This document shows, piece by piece, positions 32,484 to 46,085 of a DNA stretch of 64,000 nucleotides. Origin of the DNA: Rhyacophila brunnea (lineage: Eukaryota; Arthropoda; Insecta; Trichoptera; Rhyacophilidae). The notes beneath the pieces are model-generated. The model was not told the DNA's origin and did not search any database. It saw only the letters and a program-made list of their open reading frames with translations. The stretch is taken from the NCBI GenBank assembly GCA_022495005.1, contig JAGYXB010000269.1, positions 124,001 through 188,000 of the forward strand, in the 5' to 3' direction. The translations under genes and the position numbers were made by a program. Every line of letters begins with the position of its first letter. Positions within the stretch are counted from its first letter, which is position 1.

Positions 32484-32532
32484 CACATTGGCGCGAATCC
32501 ACTGGTTAAAGGTTCAAGTCCCGTAGGGGGTC
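32484..32532 (+). repeat. Possible SINE/tRNA-like fragment
   Basis: CACTGGTTAAAGGTTCAAGTCCC carries a B-box-like motif. The A-box is weak. Confidence 0.3.
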
Positions 32533-35500
32533 GTTCAGTAATAATTATATGTGCTTGTACAGGAATGTATAGAAGCATATTGTCTCTTGAACTGGTAATA
32601 AAACCAAAAATATAATTTTAATGACTTTTGTGACTTTACATCCAAGCCATAGAATTGTTCGTGGGAAACCGGTATATAAATTAAAATATATAGGTAATTT
32701 AGTAACGAACAGGACCGGTTTCATCCGCTTAGGACATTGTGGTATTAGTTGACGGTTAAGCTATGTGGATTAATTAATTACCAACGATATACCTCCATAT
32801 TATTTTGTTTTATTTTATTTACCATAGAAAGTAGCATTTTTATTCACCATCGTGACATTCCGTAATTCCAGTGGCAGCGTAGGCGCATCTTCGCGCGTCG
32901 CCGATAAATAATTATTCACGCCCATTTCACTTCGTTTCGCATTGCGCGAACCTTTTCTTCAATAATTACTCGAGACTAATGAATTTTCTCGTCCCCGGGT
33001 CTCGAAGGCAACGCACACCGGCCATTATAATAGTATTTTATACGCCCCTTGAGGATAAGAATAGGTATACAGGCTCATTTTGCGATGCTAATTTGCACTT
33101 ACCCCTTCATACGATAGCTCCTAGTGCCCCTATTAAATTAAACGATATACTCGTACTTATGAAATAATATATAATTAGCTTTAAAATATCTAAGTTCTTC
33201 TTACCCGGTGGGATTATTTGTTTGTTTTACAACATTATAGAGAAATTCGAAATTACATCGGAGGAAAATAAAGTTAACTGAAGTTTCATTTTTATCAAAA
33301 TAAGTAATACAAAACAAAAATTCCACTATTGCTACCAGTACGGTCACGGACGGATCACGGTGTGATCCTAATCAGGGAACTCATAATTTATGGGAACTGG
33401 CTACCCTATCGGGTGTGGTATAACAGGGTAGGTACACATCTGGAATGTGGAAAAATATGAGATACTGATTAATGTTGTTTTAAATATTTACGTCTGTCTC
33501 ATAATGTGTGCATTAAAATTTGTCATGTAAGCATAACATATAATTTATATTCAATATTTAATGACACAAAAGTAACAAATCCAGCCCTGTTTCAAAATAA
33601 AATTACTACCACACATGGTAGGGTAGGCCAGTTCTCATTATTTTTGTTTCCTGGTCTTATTGCTATGGTCACCGATAGGGCTTTGCGATCGAGGAATGAA
33701 AATGGTTATTATGAATATTATATAAAATTTCTTTCTATTAAATTTAGTAGCCATTATTATATCCCATCATAATAATAGAAACTTGTTTCTCAATTTGTGT
33801 TTGGACCTAATACGTTGAACAAGTGGAGGTGGAGGCCCATTGTGATCCTATTAGGATCAGACATGGTCAAAAGGAAGAAAGATAAATAGCAAAAAAAAAT
33901 ATTCTCGTCATAAAATATTATTATTCTTAACACGTCGAAAGGTTTCAACTCTTGAAATGTAAGTCTCCCTACGAAGGTTGGTAATCATTACATCAGTCTC
34001 CACATTTGAGACCATTGATCGTAACACCGAGGTTGTATCTAATCTTTTTCTTGTCCTGTATATTCGCTTTCTGCTCGGACTTTGTTATTCTGGAATTATC
34101 CCCTGTTGAGTTGTTGGTTGTATTTTTTTTAAGATGTGAAGCCAGCTCAAAGGCCTATTCGATTCTTATGTCCCGACGAAGAAGAAAATGTGTAAAAAAA
34201 ATATTTCGTAGATTTATAATTATGGTTATAATTAGTGTGGTACACTGGTCTAGGTACCAAAATGTTTGTAAGTAATTAAAAGAAAAACTGCGCACCGTAC
34301 GTACGAGTATTTATGTAGGTAGCTGGTAGAGAGTGCGTGTATTTATGAACAAGCAGCTGACTGCCTCTTTGATTGTACAAAGCGTGTAATCAAGACGTTT
34401 CACTTTAAACTATACCTATATTGTTTGTTATCTTTAATCCAGATTCTACAACAATAAATACGCTCTACAATAAACAAGATTCTGGTGTTAAAGATGTCGT
34501 AAGTTAAAAATAATTTTACACTTTCTTTTGCGCGACATTCTTTTGAGCGTTTTTCGACGTCGTCTCTTTATCTAGAATTAGATTCTAGCGTGTGAAAGTT
34601 TGCGCTATGTGTAAATAATTGGGAACTAATTACCGATTTCTCTCTCATATGAGTCATTGTAATGTCAATACTTTGTAACATAATATGACATATCTGCCAA
34701 TAAACTATCAGTTGAATAACTGAATAGAAGAGGAGAATTTATACGTTTTGCTTTAGATCCCTTTAAAATGACACTAAAACAAATGCACGCTAGTGGCCAA
34801 AATGTAATCATAGCGATATTCCCCTGAGGATATGCATGGTTATTTTTTTTTGCCAAAACCGAACAAAATTATGTATATTAAAAATATTAATTAAAAAAAA
34901 CACACAAAATTTGATAACCTCGTTTTAACACTGCCTGGTGATGACTGACATGTCAATAACGAAAATACGCTCAATTCATGTGATACGAGACGCCATCAAT
35001 ATAAAAGGTAAAAAATCTTGGCTAAATGTGTACACTCTCTATCCCTAATATATATAGGTTTTAAATATGTATAAAGATGACGTTTATGGACTGAAATGAT
35101 CGATCTCTTTCTTGCATCAGAAAACAATACTAATCATAAGCCGAGACAAAATGACTTCTAGACCCATCATCGATCTCGATGGTAGGTGCTATTTATTGAT
35201 TATTTAACTTATTCGCAATAAAGGAAGATTTTAGATAGCACATTTCGTTCAAATTATTACCATTTATTTAACATCGAAGATTTCAGTCCCGTGTCACGGC
35301 CTGACTATTATAGTGGACCTTTGGTAAGCCTATGCCTTAAATAAACCTACATAAACAGTATCAACGTGTCGTTCAAAAGCGTTTATTATGTTCGTAAGTA
35401 AACGCCAGATACTACTTTGTGAAATTAAGTACCTAAATAGGTTAATACCTAGGTACCTATAAATAGGTTAATACCTATTTAGGTACTCGTTATTCTAGAA

Positions 35501-35842
35501 TTCGTGTATGAAAATTGCAAAAAGGATACATAAATGTAAATGTCGTTATGAATATTAAATAAAATTTAAATTGTTTGCTATTCGTTCAACCGATACACTA
35601 ATACAAAAAGTGGCGTGCAAGCATATAGGTATTACCTATATTTTATTTTAATATTTATTTCTACCCATATACACGCAGTATGACATATTACTTATTGTAA
35701 AATCAACCTGTAAAATTTTCAATGAACTGAGGATTTAACACAGAACCTTCTCGACATAATGTATTACTAGCACCAATCACTATCACCGGCTACAGTGGCC
35801 TCGTTGGGCAGTTAATAAATTTGAAATAAATAATATTTCTTT
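32533..35842. other. Interval without a supported gene
   Basis: No exon, RNA gene or inverted repeat of note was recognised. A direct repeat of ATAGGTTAATACCT lies near 35440-35480 just before the end. Confidence 0.35.
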
Positions 35843-36066
35843 CCATGTGTCTACTCGAGTGCAAAAACTCCGCAAATAGACCCATATCGCTTCGGTCCAA
35901 GTGCATCTTCGTCCCAAGGGCCTACATGTTTATAGAACAGCCGTCTGAAGCTCTGGTCCACGCAAGACCTCCTTTTAAGGGAACCATGGCTGCTATCAAA
36001 GAAGCGCGATTCTCGCTTGCCTTGCAAGGACACTGTTTGCTCGAGGGAGTATATTAACTCGCGCAT
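35843..36066. other. GC-richer patch open on both strands
   Basis: About 220 bp with higher GC than its surroundings. Both strands stay open for about 70 codons (plus 35845-36057, minus 35851-36066). No family was recognised. It could be an exon, a repeat fragment or chance. Confidence 0.25.
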
Positions 36067-38394
36067 TAACCTGATTTACTTCGATGATAAATCATTACTA
36101 TCATCAGCCCACAGTTATAGACAATCCCCGCAATTAAGTTCCATAATACGAACGCATTGATGTAAACATTGTAAACTGTAGAATTGACATGATTTTTTTT
36201 CTTTACCACTCCATCGAATCGATCATATTATAAAACCACATACGTGGTACAGAATACGGTTCCTACCAAGGCCTGAAGAAAAACGAACCATAGAAAGAGA
36301 AAGCATTCGACACTCTTATATATCCGTAATATGCGTTAGAGTAAGATATAATGTCTATGACTGAATTAAATATATTTTGTACACGTCGCCGGTAAATATT
36401 GATTTGAATGACTACAGTCATTTAAAAACTGCAAGTACGTGTTGCTGATTTTTTTTTTTTTTTGTTAAATATAAAGTATTATAATTATTTTTAGTTAATT
36501 TAGTAGAAAATATGATTAACTTTGTAGCCATACTGAGAAGCAACATGATGGTATAACGTTTCATAGTTAAGTTAATAATAATAAAATTGAGGTTCTACCG
36601 TGCGTTATACGCAAGAAACACGGCTTCATTTTGCCGGACAATAACCACTATTTTTATATTATTACTAATGAGGTTCCTAATGTTTCGCAGGCTGTAATTT
36701 GTTAGGGTTGTGAGTTGTGACAACACATTTTCTACAGTCCCCCTTTATTCCCTTCGTCACAATTTTTAAGATCATACCTGCTCTCCGCCGTTTGGCGTGA
36801 TGTTATATATGGACGACCCTTTGCGTTATTATTATTATTACCACAAAAAATAAGTTTTCTTCATTTCCATGCAGATCTTTAGGCAGTGACTAAGATTAGA
36901 CTGTTGTTGGTAACTGAAAGAAATTCCTAGGACAGTAGTTATATAGGTAACCTATTTACAAAATTTAAATTTGAATTTTGTTCATCTTCAGTATGTTACT
37001 GGACAAAATTTATTATAATGAATAAGAAATTTTATTATATTTATTTATGTACTTATACAAAAATGCATCACTGTAAACATGTCAGGTTTTTATACCTATA
37101 GCCTCAGGTTTTGACATTGTGTTCGTGTGTTTTTTTATAATACATGTGTAATCGTTTGTATGTGTTGTATGCGTGAAATGTACCAATTTAGTTGAAGCCT
37201 TAAGTTAGATTATCTTTGTTCTATATTTCATTACGTATTGATGGAATTGCTACCTGCCGTCTGGTTGACCAAGTCGACAATCAATTTATAATGCATACAG
37301 GTGTCGTTAGCAAATTATATTTTTTTATTGTAGAATATAAAATAATGAAATTATTATTTAAATTCGTAAATTGGCAATTAACAATTATTATTATTAAAAA
37401 GGTAGGATTTAAATATTCTCCTAGTGTGGAGTCTTCACCACTGTCTTTAGGTACCTAACATTCAATAATTTGGCGCTGAGGCTTAATAATGTCTAAAAAT
37501 CCAATATATATTGATAGCTGTGCACTGATAAGATTATCCCGATACAATATTAATGAATGATATTTCTGTGTTATTTTATCAGTGCAAATCTAATTATTTC
37601 TCCCACGCAATTCGAGCCTCGAGGCGCCATATTACGTAGGCATAATATGTACTATCCCGTGCTCAATCTGAAAGCTGCTGGTTAGACGTCTACATAGGAG
37701 TATGTTTATATTTTACACCACGGGTTCTTAAACTTTTACCCACGATAATTAATCTTCAATATACAATTTGTAGTAATTGGTTGGTATGTAGAGCGTAGAA
37801 CCAATGCTACGTAAACTACAGCTCTCCTCAGCTCTATGTTTTTATTGTGTCTATCTTTTGGAATGTTCTAGAAATTAGAGCCAAGTGATAATAATCGGTA
37901 TTCCAACGCGAAATAGATATTGGTCGATAAGCCATACCCATACAATTAATACGACCCGTGAAAATGTAAAAAAGTGTGTACCTGCGATCAGTTATAGTGT
38001 AATATGATTTCATTGAGATTTTGAAGAGGAAGCATTAACCATTTATATTTATTTTACAAGCTTAACTAAACGTCGTTTTCAAATCAAGCACGGGGTAGCC
38101 CGCGTAACCTCATCGTATTAGGTACTTCATTCATATTGTAGTTGCCCTTTACCGTCGCGCAGTAGGCTTTTTATCCAGTAAGTGAATAGTTTGACGATGA
38201 GTGCATTGGGTGCCAAAAGGCCAAAGGTCGAATGGGAAATTGAATAAAAATACGTTTGTTTTATTTGAAGATTGACAATGTGAGTGTGATTCATTGTCAG
38301 TTTTGATACTGAATGGAGGATCACAGCCTACTTGACGTTGAACGTGCACGATAAAGTAATTGTTATTGTCATTATGCTAATAACAATTATTGTC
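36067..38394. other. Interval without a supported gene
   Basis: AT-rich DNA with no convincing coding or repeat signal. Confidence 0.35.
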
Positions 38395-38399
38395 CAACC

Positions 38400-38535
38400 G
38401 ATACTGGTCCTATCGGGAGGCATTTTTTTTCTAGATATTTTCTGTTAGGTATGTTTCTGCGGTGTTTTCAAATTATGTATGTTCAATAAAGAATGTTACA
38501 TTCTTAAATATTGTGAATTATTTGTTGAATAAAAA
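38400..38535 (+). repeat. SINE tail
   Basis: TATGTTTCTGCGGTGTTTTCAA followed by TTCAATAAAGAATGTTACATTC matches the tail of the SINEs at 23286 and 46785. The head is not clear. Confidence 0.5.
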
Positions 38536-39699
38536 AAATCGTTTATACTGAATATGTTCTGATCACTGTAAGAGATTTGAGTTTCCTGAATATTTTGTCA
38601 AAACACTGAAAAATTGGCTGTATCCTTCAAATTTAAAAGAGAAACAGAGTTCAATGAGAGAATATGTTTATATTATTTAGCTACGAATATTATTTATATA
38701 CCTATCTGTTTTTGATTGTTTTATACACGATCGTTAAATTTTGTTTGTTTTTTTAAGTGAAATACTTTGCTTATTATCATTCTATAAGCTGGTCAATGTC
38801 GAGTGACATCTGTTTCTATTTTATACCATTATTAAAATAAAACCAAATTGGCAATAGACTGAACATTCGTTTTCCTTTCTTTTATAAGTGAATCTTTACT
38901 CGAACCCCAGTTTAAGACAGTGTAGGTACAGTGGAGCGATACATCCCAATAACTCCCTTTTCACTCGAATTGCTCTATCCACAATACTGACTTGTCCTCA
39001 TTCCGTCCCGTGTGGCAACACTGCTAATTCAAAAGGGTTCTAACCTTTGGGCTTTTCTAATACCTAATTAGTAATTACACATTGATCTAGATAAAAATGA
39101 ATGTCAATTATTGAGAATAATTGCATCTTTCTTTCGCAATTTTAAATCACACTTAGATATTATATTATAACATTATCATTACATCACGCGGCATATTGAA
39201 CTTTATTTTTTCGCTGTCTTATCTTAACTCATTTTTAATGTGCGTTCTAATAATTAGACTTCATTTATCTTGAACATCTGCCGGTCTTTTGGGATGTTTG
39301 CTTTTTTTATTCGCACGAGAATAAAGTACGTGTACATACGACCGCACTGATGTTATTCATTAGGCGAAACGCAAGTAAAATTTTGCGATGTAGTTTTTGA
39401 TCAAGATAAAAAAATACGAAGACGTATTCTCATTTCATCTAAATCTAAATAGAAGATGTCATAAGTCAAGCGTTATGCAATTATTTAAAGAGTTTTTATT
39501 ACTTAACCGTCTGAATATGAAGTAACCAAAGAATATAATATAATTTTAGCAATACGCACAGATAAAAATTCGTCAAAAAAATTAAGGTGCTTTACACTTT
39601 ACAGGATATGTAGGTAGTTTGGAGTTTTCTTTCTTGTTTTTAGATTCAATGTGTAAAAATTAGTCATTGATTTAATAACAAAAAAATTATCACAATATT

Positions 39700-40020
39700 G
39701 GTCCTAAACGAAATATATTGACTCCCGCAATGTGGAGGAATCTCAACATTTTTAACACCCAAGTATCTGCTTCTTCTTCGTCGTCAGGATCTGAGACTGA
39801 GTCGTGGCCCAGATATTTAGGCCGTTTGCCAATCTTCTCTACGGCTTTACTCCACCTCGCTTGGCAATCAGGGCTTTCGTCAATACTCAATGTGAAGTCT
39901 GTGGTACTATTGATTTGGCCTGTCTATCTGGAGAGAGCTCTTTCTTCCTTTCAACCTTCGACCTGACCCAACATCACGAGTTTTCCCAGGTTGTCATCTC
40001 GCATGATTAGAGGAAGGGAA
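39700..40020 (-). pseudogene. LINE ORF C-terminal remnant
   Basis: The minus strand, with frame changes, gives IMRDDNLGKLVMLGQVEG and later RWSKAVEKIGK, in the order seen at the C-terminal end of several insect non-LTR retrotransposons (L-G-K-x-x-M-x-G-x-V-E-G ... W). Stops are present throughout. Confidence 0.5.
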
Positions 40021-42179
40021 GAGCATCACAAGATTCATGCGGTGAATCCAACCACGTTTATTTTTTTTAAATGTGGCACCCCGCTGACCTCTTGTGTATA
40101 TGATTTAAAATGTTTTCAAATGTAGTAATACTTAGTATATAAGTTATTATTTTTCAAAACTTTGTAGTTGTAATCAGTCTTATAATATTAATACTTGCCA
40201 AATATGACATTAAGCTGCAGATTTATAGCACCTACCACGTTTGAAATTTACTAGAATTGTCATCATGACTTCTGTATTATTGTATTATCTATTATTTATT
40301 ATACAATGGCAAGAGTGAAGAAAACCGGCCGCTTTGGTCTTTGTGCGCGTGTCGTTTGTAAAAAATGGCGATAAATTATTATAATCTTACTCAATAGGAA
40401 TCCCGGCAACAATCGCGAGAAGTTGTCACCTTGTTTGTACGTTTATTTGTTTGGTTGCAGCAACTTCTGCGACAAAAAGTGAGGCATCTGCCGCAGAAAA
40501 GTTTTTGCTGTCGATAATAAATAATAGTGAACTTGCATTCATTGCTTTCAAAATCCACTATCTTTCTGATCACTCATTTCATAAAATATTATTGAATTTT
40601 GTATAAAGTAGTAGTGTATAAATAGTATTGTGACTCCTCGCTTGCTTCTTCTTCGACGTTCACCTCTGATAATGTAGGTTTTTTTATAAAGACTTTCCGC
40701 GTTTCTATCTTGATCTCTTCTACAAAGTTTCATTGTTATTTTTTATATATAAGTATATAAACGAGCCATTTGTTATTATTTCGTCGTCATCAACAATATT
40801 ATTATGTCGATTTCTAAGTGTTTGATATTTATTATAAGATAATATCTATATTACGTATATTAAATATGATTTTAGCTTTTATACCTATACAATATTTGTT
40901 ATTATTTGATTCTGTTTTACTTTTATTCCAATGGACGATCGTCATAACTTCAAATCTAAAAAGAGATCAAACATTTGAAAATAATTATTTAAAATAAAAC
41001 TCAATTTATGTACTTTACTTATGTCATATAATTTAACAAATGATCTCAACTGTTGTCGACCGCAATCAAGTAAGAAAATATTTCATTGAACCGAACGAAA
41101 CCGGTCCTGATCATTATTAAGTTATGTAACGTAATTACCTACATAGTACATATTGGTTTATTTTAATTAATACAGCCTTTTCACCAATAATAATTGACTG
41201 TTATTTATTTAGATGTAATAAATTCATGTGTCCACATCGATCAGTAATGATGGATTGGAAAAGATATGCAAAAGATTTGGTGAAATAATGGGAAAATGTA
41301 GAGGAAATCAATACTCGATTGAGCCATAATAAAAATACTAGATTCCTTTTTAATCTTAGTCAATATTGTGACCATTGTATCGAATTGTGTACAAAAATAT
41401 TATTTTGACAAAGCTCTGAATTGATTCCTATTGAAAAAATATGACTTTTAAAACAATATCCTATGACCTACGACATACACGTATATAATATCAATAAACT
41501 GAGTATAGACACAGCCCAACTTACTTATACAAGAAAATGTCACCGTATTCTACAGTCAAATTAAATGATAATCCTTTTCGATCTTGCAGTTAAAAACTAT
41601 ACAAAGCTGCTTTCGTGTACAATTAACAATTAACTGTAAAATTGATCGTGTTTGATTTAACTGTGGATTAAACGTGGGGACTGGGAGATGCGAGATGCAC
41701 TGTTCTGCCGCGCTATTCTTGACGTCTGTCCGCCCAATCGCAAATATCTTCAGGCCAATTAATACAATCTGCATAACTGATATTTGCGCGTCCCTTTTCT
41801 TGATAATCCGCTACGTGCTGTATAATTATTATTCGAAACGAATGGCCAGCTACCAACGTGGTGTTTATTTTATTCAATTTGTGGGGAGTTTTACAGCCTC
41901 CATAGCTGATTGGCAACATTTTTATCAGAATAAAAATAAACTAGCAACACTCAGCTTTACATGGCACACGTATCATGGGATGCGTATCAAGCTCTTGGCC
42001 TCAAATCACAGTTAGATAAAAAAAAAACACATTTTTTCATTTAAAATTACTTACGTGTTTTTGATTTGAGGACTCCAGATTTGGTATATTAGTTTTTATA
42101 TTTCTGTTTAACGTGAATCCATTCCGCTACAATATTTTTCAGATGAGTCATATTAATGATTGTTGTCTTCTCCTTTCAG
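40021..42179. other. Upstream or intron region of the RhoGAP gene
   Basis: The first recognised RhoGAP exon begins with an acceptor at 42178-42179, so this is probably an intron. No upstream coding exon was recognised here or further left. Confidence 0.4.
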
Positions 42180-42428
42180 CAGCAAGCGGCGCTAAGAGCA
42201 CCCCCCGGTGCGCCGCCCGCGGGCACTTCCGCCCACTTCCCCGGCCAAGGTCAAGGCCAAGCCATCCACCGGCCTCAGCAGCAGCAGCAGCAGCAGAGGC
42301 CTCAACCGCCGCCTCGCACCCGCACCCAGCCGACCGATCCCAGGATCCACCTACTCCAGCGCTCGGAGGGACATGGCTTCGGATTTACGCTTCGTCACCT
42401 CATCGTTTACCCGCCTGAATCCTATTCG
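42180..42428 (+). CDS. RhoGAP (ARHGAP21/23 family), exon with start of the PDZ domain
   Basis: First recognised exon of a large plus-strand gene; enters after TCCTTTCAG in phase 0 and ends at TCG|GTATAG in phase 0. It encodes a Gln/Pro-rich stretch with seven Gln in a row, then HGFGFTLRHLIVYPPESYS, the carboxylate-binding start of the PDZ domain of ARHGAP21/23 (fly RhoGAP19D-type). The family promotes GTP hydrolysis on Rho/Cdc42-type GTPases and acts at junctions, Golgi or cortex. The exon is strongly GC-rich against an AT-rich background. The initiator Met lies in an exon further left that I did not find. Confidence 0.85.
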
Positions 42429-42794
42429 GTATAGTTTCTATTATCTATTATTTAACTACGCTTATACTACCTAGTATGTATCTAGATCAGCGGGTTAAAA
42501 CTGGAAACCTTTATGGCAATATATAGGTATAAGTAATAAAACAGATTCTATAAAGGTTATAGGTACCTATTCGTAGACTTTTTTTAAACAATGAAGTACC
42601 TATTTGGAAAATTTTATAGTAGCGGGAGTTTTATTTGTGTGGAGAATTTTTATAACAGCAAGGAATGAAGAATTCAGCTATCAGACATCGCCGCCTTATA
42701 TGCCCTGTTTCTTTTGTTTATGTCAAAGGAGTTTGAATTTTACTTGACAACGTTACAGTTACAGCTCGTCCAATGTTGATTTATTGATATACGT

Positions 42795-42870
42795 ACACGA
42801 TGGCCGAGCGCATAACGCGTCGGCTTATAATGTCGGGGTCTCAGGTTCGAATCCTGGGTCTGGCTGTTTT
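42795..42870 (+). repeat. tRNA-derived SINE head in RhoGAP intron
   Basis: GATGGCCGAGCGCATAACGCG (A-box-like) and CAGGTTCGAATCCTG (perfect B-box arm), with a tRNA-like central stem. The acceptor ends do not pair, so it is a SINE, not a gene. Confidence 0.65.
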
Positions 42871-43372
42871 TCAATGTGTGTGTTAGAGTCAGAGTATGGA
42901 GCTAATAGGTTGTGTAAGTGGCCAACATCCATTTCAAGTAAAAACAAAAATCTGTTAATACAAACCTCCACCCCTTCGAGGTCCATATTATCGAACATCT
43001 TAGGATCGGACATCGGGACAGGTCGGGGGAATATATTCTTAAATCGTGTAGATGACTGAAAACGTTCCGCATGTACTTGAAAAAGAAAACATGTCAATGA
43101 ATATACTATTATTATTACGAATATAATAATAAACATAACATTAAAAGGACGCATGTTGAATTTTTATGACAAATTATATTTCGTTCGGCTCGCGTCATTT
43201 GCACAATCCGTGCATCGCCTAGTCACGATCTTTTTAGACCATGCCTCAGCTGAAGTATAGCCTTAATCAAGTGTTTTGGCATATTCAGATTGTTGTCGAA
43301 CGTCCTTGAACGAGCTTTTCAGCTCGGAGAAGGTAATGTCATATTATGTAATTGGGTAATTTTGTTTTTCAG

Positions 43373-43624
43373 GATCTGTTCTACGATGGGCGGCACGCGG
43401 CCGTGGGCGCCGTCGATGAGCCGATGGACACGATCTTCGTGAAGAGCGTGCTGTCGGGCGGCGCGGCGCACAGGGCGGGCGTGCGGCCGGGCGACCGGCT
43501 GCTCGCCGTCGACGGGCACTCCGTCGCCACCTGGCCCTACGCGCATCTCGTGCACTACATCCAACGCGCGCCTCGCCTGCTCAAGCTGCACGTCGTGCCC
43601 AAGGAGGCCGACGTGCTACAAAAG
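43373..43624 (+). CDS. RhoGAP exon: rest of the PDZ domain
   Basis: Acceptor TTTTTCAG before GATCTG, donor AAG|GTTTTT, phase 0 at both ends (84 codons). It reads DEPMDTIFVKSVLSGGAAHR, AGVRPGDRLLAVDG, then VHYIQRAPRLLKLHVVPKEA. These are the standard PDZ strands and helix, and MDTIFVK plus the closing PKEADVLQ are close to ARHGAP21/23. About 70 percent GC, the highest in the window. Confidence 0.9.
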
Positions 43625-44065
43625 GTTTTTTTTTAACATCACCAGTGCGATAATGTTGTAATAGAAATAGATCTTAAATGAAAAATTTGGGAAAATTCCG
43701 AAAAATCCGTGAACTTTATTTAATTAGATATTATCATTATGATATTCCATTTTTTCTTGTTATATACATACACATAGGTCATATAAAATAGTTTTATGCC
43801 CTAAAATATTATTACATTGTGAAGCTCGTCCTTGTCAAATGTTATTTTAATAACCATATAAGCCATTTAAAATCGAATGTTTTCAATTGACAACAAAGCA
43901 CTGAGCACCACTGCCTATATAAACACCATTATCTCAATATTATTATAGGTACTTAATGTATTTTACTAATAGGGCACACTTCAACACTAAAACCATCACT
44001 GATATTATTACTACTTATAGTAGAATCAACACACAATCAAAAATTTTTTTTTGTCTTGTTCTCAG

Positions 44066-45363
44066 TACTTCAGTGAGGCTGCATACAACCCCGAAACAAA
44101 TCAACGACCTCAGAATAAATCTCGAGAAAGACGAACGAGCACTGGTGAAATGCCCCTGGCGAGAGAAACCCTCGGGATGGCGGCGAACGGATCCGCGGGG
44201 GGTGCCCACACCCCGTACGCCACTCCCGCCCACCTCCACTACCGCCCCATCAACCCCGATAACATCAGGCCCCTCGATTACTCCGCTCCCGCAGAACAAC
44301 AGCCCAGACTGACGATGGACCGCCGGAAGATAGACGCCAGGAATAATATACCTGACAACGGCATCCGCGAATTCATGGAGCGGATTCATCCCGGCATTCT
44401 TCCCGGTTCAGGGTCGGATATAAGCGCCAAAGCCGCCGAAGCCCGTTCTCATGTTCCTTTGAATGACGCCACTCGAGCCATGAGACGATCCAGCGAAGGA
44501 GCCCGAATACAAGCCGAATCCTCCCCGTATTACGGTTCCCCGCCTTCCAGTCCCTTCAATTCTTCGCGAGATTCCAATTCTGTTTACAACAGCGGGGAGT
44601 CGATGAACTCGTACAGAAATCAAAGGCCTCATGTCGGAAACGATTACCCCGCCTCGTCCACCCCCCTCAATCAATTGCGGCTCACCAACAGTACCAATGG
44701 AAGAGTTTTGCAATACCCAGACAATCTACCGGCGCAATATACGAATAGGTTTAACTACGATGATAGACGTGAATCGAACACTTCGTTGACTTCATCCGCC
44801 GCTGAGAGCAAAGACAGTATGAGCTCATACGAATCCATCTCCACCGTGACGGGCCAGGAGACAGACGATTCGATATTCCTGTCCAGAATAAGGAAAAGCC
44901 TGGAACAGAAGGAGGCGTTCTTGAGGAGACCGAGTCAGCCGACGGGATGGGTCACACCCGACGATCCCACGTCTGGAGTGATTCAGCAGAAGGAATTCTA
45001 TCCACGTCCGCAGAAGCTTCATAAGTCTGTATGGCCTCCTTCGTATCCCGCCGATCATTCCCTGTTGAAGGATAAAGAAAATATTCAAGATAATGTGCAA
45101 CCGGTGTCAGACTTTAGTGCAATCGATGGTGAGATTGTTAACCATGCGGGTGCAGTGCAGTCCAGTGATCCTTTGAGTGGTGCTGTGAATTCGGACTCTA
45201 ATAAGTCTAGTGCTGCGAAACAGAAACACGATAAGAATGCTTTTGTTTGTACTTTAAGTAAAATCCATGAAAACACTTCTGTGTCCAATGACAGCTGTGG
45301 GAGTATGACAAATGGTTCGCCTGCATCTCCTAATTCATTAGAAGCCATGCTACAAGATAAAAG
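44066..45363 (+). CDS. RhoGAP exon: long disordered region
   Basis: Acceptor TTGTTCTCAG before TACTTCAGTGAGG, phase 0 in; donor at 45364 (AAAAG|GTTTGT), phase 2 out. 432 codons plus two bases, starting YFSEAAYNPETNQRP. The region is Ser/Pro/Asn-rich and probably unstructured. A conserved block DDSIFLSRIRKSLEQKEAFL and RRPSQPTGW matches the segment after the PDZ domain in this family. Many Ser and Ser-Pro sites suggest phosphorylation control (inference). Confidence 0.85.
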
Positions 45364-45723
45364 GTTTGTAGGAATTCTTACCTATTACATGGTTTACCTA
45401 TACCTAATAGCTTGAATCACTAAAAATCACAGTAAAATAAAGAATAGCTTAACCGGTTGGGTGCCAATGACGTCTGAAGATGCGAACTTTTCCGTGAACG
45501 GAACCCCTCTCATACAAAAATGACGTCTTTGGATGTCCCGCTTTAAACGGGATTTTACTAATGTAAATCAATTATTTTAACGTTTTCTTTTTAATTTTTT
45601 ATGTTGAACACATAACGACATATATTGGGAATATCAAATACTTAGAATTGAAACAGAATTCTTTTTACCACTTGAAAATTGATTTTTATTTTTTATTTTT
45701 GCAATAAAATTTAGCTTGTAAGG

Positions 45724-45879
45724 TATAGGTAAATCATTTTACAGTGGCACCATAGGCGATTCGCGCGTGTATTGAATTGCTCGCGACAATGCCTGTTTCA
45801 ATGCTAGCAAACAATACCACTACAACTGCAAGCCGCATTTGCCGTACCCATGGTGCCACTGTAAAGCAATTTACCTATA
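45724..45879. mobile_element. Short MITE in RhoGAP intron
   Basis: 156 bp with inverted ends TATAGGTAAATCATTTTACA and its partner ending GCAATTTACCTATA; CAGTGGCACCA / TGGTGCCACTG are exact. No ORF. Confidence 0.7.
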
Positions 45880-46054
45880 CTGCCGTACATACACCTAGCG
45901 GCAGTAAATAGGTTAATAAATTTTTAAGATTGACATCATTTTTCAATTATTATTTTGATTTTTCTTATTTATATATTTTTTAAGGCTTACAAAATAACGT
46001 GTCTGGATGAAAATGCTCCACGAACAACGCATAATTATTTCATCTCATTGCTGT

Positions 46055-46085
46055 AGAGATGACCGTATAGTATACGGTCATCTCT
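46055..46085. repeat. Perfect 15-bp inverted repeat, 1-nt centre
   Basis: AGAGATGACCGTATA and its exact reverse complement separated by one G. Intronic; no known role. Confidence 0.8.

Noticed and set aside
42795..42870. tRNA gene with a good T arm and a TAT-like anticodon loop
   Set aside because: The two acceptor strands do not pair, so it was called a SINE head.
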